64,000 bases of DNA from Phyllobacterium pellucidum (GTDB taxonomy: Bacteria > Pseudomonadota > Alphaproteobacteria > Rhizobiales > Rhizobiaceae), in contig NZ_JABUMX010000004.1 of assembly GCF_013327855.1 (NCBI RefSeq), forward strand, positions 186,001-250,000, in the 5' to 3' direction. Shown one piece after another: positions 60,621 through 64,000 of the stretch. The notes under the pieces were generated by a model. It searched no databases, was not told the DNA's origin, and saw only the letters and a list, made by a program, of their open reading frames with translations. Every line of letters begins with the position of its first letter. Positions within the stretch are counted from its first letter, which is position 1. The translations under genes and the position numbers were made by a program.

Positions 60621-61847
60621 TTGGGCATTCGAGCTACTGAGCGGGCAGGCATGGGAGGAACCAGGCCACCGCTTCACCACGGCACAAATCAAAGCGGGAT
60701 GCGCGAGCACAATGAGCGCGTTGTGCTGTCGTTGCTGCGCCAGCATGGCAGCCTTGCCAAAACTGCGATCGCCCGGATGACGGGCCTCTCGGCTCAAACG
60801 AGCTCTATAATCATGCGCATGCTTGAAGCGGATGAACTCCTGACCCGCGAAGAGCCCCTGCGCGGACGGATCGGCCAGCCACTTATTCCGATGTCCCTCA
60901 ATCCGGAAGGTGCCTTCTTCCTCGGACTTAAGATCGGGCGGCGCAGCGCACATCTCGTTTTGATCGATTTTGTCGGCAACATCCGCTCGCTGTTGCATAT
61001 TTCCTACGACTATCCAGCCCCTGAGCCGATCTTCGCATTTGCCGAGGAGGCGATCGACGATATGACAAAGGACCTGACGGAGAGGCAGCGGGACAGAATT
61101 GCCGGCATCGGCATCGCCGCTCCGTTCGAACTCTGGAAATGGGCCGACACGCTCGGAGGTCCACAGGAAGTCATGGATCAATGGCGCGACTGCGATATCC
61201 GCGCGCGCATCGAAGCGCTGTGTCCCTATCCCGTTTACCTGCAGAACGACATGACGGCCGCCTGCGGCGCGGAACTCGTGTTCGGCAAGACCAAGGACAT
61301 CAGCGATTTCGTCTACTTCTATATCGGTTCGTTCATCGGCGGCGGCATCGTCATCAGCGGCAATCTCTATCCGGGGCGCAGCGGCAATGCAGGCGCGCTC
61401 GGCTCGATGCCGGTACCGGGACCCGACGGCGCGCCGCGCCAGCTGATCGATGTGGCCTCGATCACCGCACTCGAGAAGGTCGTCGCGAGCCTCGGCCGCG
61501 ACCCCTCCCCGCTTTGGGCTTCGCCCGAGGATTGGGGGCCGATGGGCGGCGAACTCGACGCATGGATCAACCAGGCTTCCAAAGCCATCGCGCAGGCGGT
61601 TGTCGCTGCTTCATCCGTGGTGGATTTCGAGGCGGCGATCATCGACGGCTGGATGCCTGCAGACGTGCGCGCGCGAATCGTTGCCGCTGTACGCCTCCAT
61701 GTCGGGACTTTCGATCTTGAAGGGCTGCAACTGCCGGCGATTTTCGAGGGGACTGTCGGCATCCACGCCCGCGCCATCGGGGCGGCCAGCCTTCCGCTCG
61801 CCGACCGCTTCCTGATCGGGCAGAAGATCTACAGGAAGGTGGACTGA
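60621..61847 (+). CDS. ROK family transcriptional regulator
   Basis: 408 residues from TTG 60621, six bases after GGAGGAG; a frame to 60501 overlaps the operator region. N-terminal winged helix-turn-helix (HNERVVLSLLRQHGSLAKTAIARMTGLSAQTSSIIMRMLEADELL) then a ROK sugar-binding domain with a DNDMTAACGAELVFG-like segment (QNDMTAACGAELVFGK) and FIGGGIVISGNLYPGRSGNAGALGSMP. The cysteine zinc motif of ROK kinases is not apparent. It heads an operon with fucU and a PfkB kinase and probably represses both this and the divergent importer operon. Confidence 0.9.
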   Translation: MGIRATERAGMGGTRPPLHHGTNQSGMREHNERVVLSLLRQHGSLAKTAIARMTGLSAQTSSIIMRMLEADELLTREEPLRGRIGQPLIPMSLNPEGAFFLGLKIGRRSAHLVLIDFVGNIRSLLHISYDYPAPEPIFAFAEEAIDDMTKDLTERQRDRIAGIGIAAPFELWKWADTLGGPQEVMDQWRDCDIRARIEALCPYPVYLQNDMTAACGAELVFGKTKDISDFVYFYIGSFIGGGIVISGNLYPGRSGNAGALGSMPVPGPDGAPRQLIDVASITALEKVVASLGRDPSPLWASPEDWGPMGGELDAWINQASKAIAQAVVAASSVVDFEAAIIDGWMPADVRARIVAAVRLHVGTFDLEGLQLPAIFEGTVGIHARAIGAASLPLADRFLIGQKIYRKVD

Positions 61848-61848
61848 C

Positions 61849-62292
61849 ATGCTCATCGGAATCCCGCCGATGCTGGGGCCGGAACTGCTTTTCACCCTGC
61901 GCTCCATGGGCCATGGGGACGAAATCGCACTTGTCGACGGCAATTACCCGGCGCTGGAACACGCAAGGCGCCTTATTCGCGCGGACGGCCTGCCGCTCAT
62001 TCCCCTCCTCGACGCTATCCTGCAAGTCTTGCCCGTCGACGATTTCGTCGCGGAGGCGCTGTTTCGTGCCTCGGTAAAAGGCGATCCCGCTCTTGCAGAT
62101 CCGGTACACGAAGAAATGACGCAAGTCTGTGCCCGCCGTGCCAAGGGTTTCAAGCTTGTTGCACTGGCCGGCGATGCCTTCTATGCACGTGTAAAAGCCG
62201 CGCACACGATCATTGCGACAAGTGAACCGCGGCTCTATGCCAATATTATCATCCGCAAGGGTGTCATTTATCCAAGAGAGATTGACCTATGA
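61849..62292 (+). CDS. fucU: RbsD/FucU family sugar mutarotase
   Basis: 147 residues, close to E. coli FucU in the N-terminal block (ISPELL-like IPPMLGPELLFTLRSMGHGDEIALVDGNYPA, with the catalytic His in GHGDE) and in NIIIRKGVIYP at the end. It interconverts pyranose and furanose or alpha and beta anomers of the imported sugar. The ATG follows the ROK stop directly, and the stop overlaps the PfkB kinase start by four bases. Confidence 0.9.
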   Translation: MLIGIPPMLGPELLFTLRSMGHGDEIALVDGNYPALEHARRLIRADGLPLIPLLDAILQVLPVDDFVAEALFRASVKGDPALADPVHEEMTQVCARRAKGFKLVALAGDAFYARVKAAHTIIATSEPRLYANIIIRKGVIYPREIDL

Positions 62293-63224
62293 TTTTATGT
62301 TGTGGCGAGGCCCTGATCGACATGTTGCAGCGCAAGAGCGAGGCAGGAGAGCCTGCCTTTGCACCCTATGTGGGCGGCGCTGTTTTCAATACCGCCATCG
62401 CGCTCGGCCGGCTCGGAATTGCAACGGAGTTCTTTTCCGGAATTTCGTCGGATTTTTTCGGGCAGATGCTGCTCGACAGTCTCGCCGCCAACAAGGTCGG
62501 CACCACCTATGCCCATATTTCGGAGCAGCCGACGACCCTCGCTTTCGTCCGTTTGACCGACGGTCAGGCAAGCTACATGTTCTATGACGAAAACAGCGCC
62601 GGACGTTCGCTTGCAGTCGAACATCTTCCACAGCTGGGCGACGATATAACCGCCCTACAGTTTGGCGCGATTAGCCTTATCCCGGAGCCCTGCGGCTCGA
62701 CCTATGAAGCGTTGATGGCACGCGAGCACGAGAAGCGTGTGACCATTCTTGACCCCAACATTCGCCCAGGCTTCATTCCTGACCGTGAAAAGCACATGGC
62801 CCGTATGCGCCGCATGATCGCCATGACCGACATCCTCAAGATCTCCGATGAGGACATGCGCTGGTTCGGCGAGAGCGGAACGATGGACGAGATCGCCCGG
62901 CGCTGGATCGTGCCGGCGAATAAGAGCGGACCGAAACTAATCCTCGTTACCCACGGCGCCGACGGTGTCACAGGTTATACGGCGGACCTTACAGTGCACG
63001 TCTCGGCCCAGAAAGTTCCCGTCGTCGATACGGTCGGCGCTGGCGATACCTTTACCGCCGGTGTACTGGCTTCCCTTGAAGAAGCGGGCCTTTTAACCAA
63101 GAACGCGGTCACGCGCCTCACTGAGGGCCAAGTCCGCGAGGCGTTGTCGCTGGGGGTGAAAGCGGCCGCGGTGACGGTATCGCGCGCGGGCGCTAACCCG
63201 CCGTGGCGATCGGAGTTGGTGTAG
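62289..63224 (+). CDS. PfkB family carbohydrate kinase (fructokinase-like)
   Basis: 311 residues, ribokinase fold. PfkB signature 1 is GGAVFNTAIALGRLG near residue 31 and the catalytic region is DTVGAGDTFTAGVLA. Other marks: ILDPNIRPGFI and ILVTHGADGVTGY. It would phosphorylate fructose or a ketopentose such as xylulose produced by the isomerase. It is translationally coupled to fucU. Confidence 0.9.
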   Translation: MILCCGEALIDMLQRKSEAGEPAFAPYVGGAVFNTAIALGRLGIATEFFSGISSDFFGQMLLDSLAANKVGTTYAHISEQPTTLAFVRLTDGQASYMFYDENSAGRSLAVEHLPQLGDDITALQFGAISLIPEPCGSTYEALMAREHEKRVTILDPNIRPGFIPDREKHMARMRRMIAMTDILKISDEDMRWFGESGTMDEIARRWIVPANKSGPKLILVTHGADGVTGYTADLTVHVSAQKVPVVDTVGAGDTFTAGVLASLEEAGLLTKNAVTRLTEGQVREALSLGVKAAAVTVSRAGANPPWRSELV

Positions 63225-63226
63225 TT

Positions 63227-63382
63227 CGGCAAACAATTCTAGCGGTCTTTTTGCTTCTGGTCGGTGGTGACAAAAGATCACAAAAACGCGACATAGCGCT
63301 GGCCCGGGAGATGGCAAGGGACATGGGAAAGGCAACGGATGACCGAGTTTACCAAGTTCGACGCATCGGAGTTTCTCGATAG
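63227..63382 (+). pseudogene. Truncated HigB/RelE-like toxin remnant
   Basis: In the frame from 63227 a block reads VFLLLVGGDKRSQKRDIALA (63245-63304), then REMARDMG. This is the conserved C-terminal signature of the HI1419-type RelE/HigB toxins, where VLLLCGGDK-xxQ-xDI is typical. The N-terminal two-thirds of the toxin is missing: the PfkB gene ends at 63224. The frame runs into the antitoxin gene and stops at 63380-63382. It is a remnant of the partner of the intact antitoxin that follows. Confidence 0.6.
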
Positions 63383-63629
63383 CGACGACATGATTGCTGA
63401 ATACCTCGCCGCAGCCCTTGAAGACGGCAATCCAGAAGTATTTATCGCAGCGCTCGGAGACGTCGCCAAGGCCCGGGGAATGGCCAAAATCGCCGAAGTA
63501 TCGGGCCTGGGTCGAGAGAGCCTTTATAAAGCGCTCAGGCCCAGTTCAAAGCTTCGATACGAAACTGTCCAAAAAATTGTCAGCGCACTCGGGGTAAAGC
63601 TGACGGTTACCACGACGCGCGCTGCTTGA
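63339..63629 (+). CDS. HigA-like antitoxin (HI1420 addiction-module family)
   Basis: 96 residues. TEFTKFDASEFLDSDDMIAEYLAAALEDGNPEVFIAALGDVAKARGMAKIAEVSGLGRESLYKALRP-like layout is that of the TIGR02684 antidote proteins with a Cro/CI helix-turn-helix (AKIAEVSGLGRESLYKAL). Start ATG 63339 follows AAAGG. The toxin gene just upstream survives only as a C-terminal fragment, so this is an orphan antitoxin. Confidence 0.88.
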   Translation: MTEFTKFDASEFLDSDDMIAEYLAAALEDGNPEVFIAALGDVAKARGMAKIAEVSGLGRESLYKALRPSSKLRYETVQKIVSALGVKLTVTTTRAA

Positions 63630-63633
63630 GCTC

Positions 63634-64000
63634 TCATATTTCCAGATCGAACGCGGCGGCCATCAGGGTTTTCGTATAGTTCTGGGTCGGCGTTTCAAAA
63701 ATGTCCTCGGTATCGCCTTCCTCGACAATCTTGCCGTTCTTCATGACGATGACGTAGTCGGACATTGCCTTGATCACTGCAAGGTCATGGCTGATGAAGA
63801 TATAGGAGAGGTCGTGCTTGTCCTGGAGGTCTCGGAGAAGATCGATGACCTGTCCCTGCACGGAACGGTCGAGCGCTGACGTCGGCTCGTCGAGTATGAC
63901 CACTTTCGGCTTGAGGATCACAGCGCGGGCAATGGCGATGCGCTGGCGCTGGCCGCCCGAAAACTCGTGCGGATAGCGATTGCGCGCTGCGGGATCGAGC
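63634..64000 (-). CDS. Peptide-type ABC ATPase, YejF-like (partial)
   Basis: C-terminal about 122 residues of an ABC ATPase; the start is right of the window. The frame contains [18 protein letters not shown], Walker [19 protein letters not shown], the H-loop [12 protein letters not shown] and [28 protein letters not shown], as in the second ATP-binding half of oligopeptide/microcin C importers (YejF, OppF). Which of these is not certain. It converges on the antitoxin gene with four bases between. Confidence 0.85.
   Translation of the reverse strand, partial: LDPAARNRYPHEFSGGQRQRIAIARAVILKPKVVILDEPTSALDRSVQGQVIDLLRDLQDKHDLSYIFISHDLAVIKAMSDYVIVMKNGKIVEEGDTEDIFETPTQNYTKTLMAAAFDLEI

Overview
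The window looks like part of a secondary replicon (megaplasmid or chromid) of a Hyphomicrobiales alphaproteobacterium of the Rhizobiaceae/Phyllobacteriaceae/Brucellaceae type. Three things point there: a complete repA-repB-repC replication and partition module with an antisense-RNA gene between repB and repC (about 19.8-24 kb); two iron-responsive operators of the rhizobial RirA form TGA-N9-TCA (35.2 and 37.3 kb); and an unusual density of ABC importers (seven systems, two cut by the window edges). No rRNA, tRNA, insertion sequence or CRISPR array is visible.

Layout. 1-1.3 kb: cystine-type ABC importer (permease cut by the left edge, binding protein). 1.5-7.75 kb: a GntR/FadR regulator, a trans-sulfuration-type PLP enzyme and a sugar-type ABC importer in one minus-strand operon. 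7.9-8.1 kb: frameshifted Phd-like antitoxin remnant. 8.1-17.1 kb: two divergent operons holding a sugar-type ABC importer, an M81/MlrC protein, RidA, an SDR dehydrogenase, an RpiR regulator and a D-serine dehydratase-like PLP enzyme, with an RpiR-type operator between them. 17.1-19.6 kb: a membrane Cache-HAMP-GGDEF-EAL protein with degenerate catalytic motifs. 19.8-24 kb: repABC. 24-31.4 kb: membrane adenylate cyclase, GltS, a small secreted protein, a membrane alpha/beta hydrolase, a DUF1269 protein and an AI-2E family protein. 31.4-37.3 kb: Tat-exported amidohydrolase and an iron-uptake set (TonB receptor, AraC regulator, siderophore-interacting reductase). 37.5-44.3 kb: methyltransferase and a sulfonate-type operon (flavin monooxygenase, ATPase, binding protein, two permeases, nitroreductase). 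44.5-46.3 kb: small membrane protein, two near-identical Flp pilins, DoxX. 46.3-49.4 kb: polar amino acid ABC importer. 49.6-54.4 kb: DUF892 ferritin-like protein, then a De Ley-Doudoroff type operon (SDR, dgoK, dgoA, SMP-30 lactonase) with a divergent IclR regulator. 54.4-56.6 kb: small P-loop kinase and yiaWV. 56.7-63.2 kb: Frc-type importer with D-lyxose isomerase, divergent from ROK regulator, FucU mutarotase and PfkB kinase. 63.2-64 kb: remnant HigB-like toxin with an intact HigA-like antitoxin, then a peptide-type ABC ATPase cut by the right edge.

Taken together this is a catabolic and uptake replicon. Each importer operon tends to carry its own regulator and first enzymes, and most binding-protein genes are followed by a strong stem-loop before the downstream permease. 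Both toxin-antitoxin traces are broken. The least explained units are the MlrC/RidA/D-serine-dehydratase-like locus, the PLP-lyase/sugar-importer locus and the lyxose-isomerase/FucU/PfkB locus; their substrates cannot be read from sequence alone.
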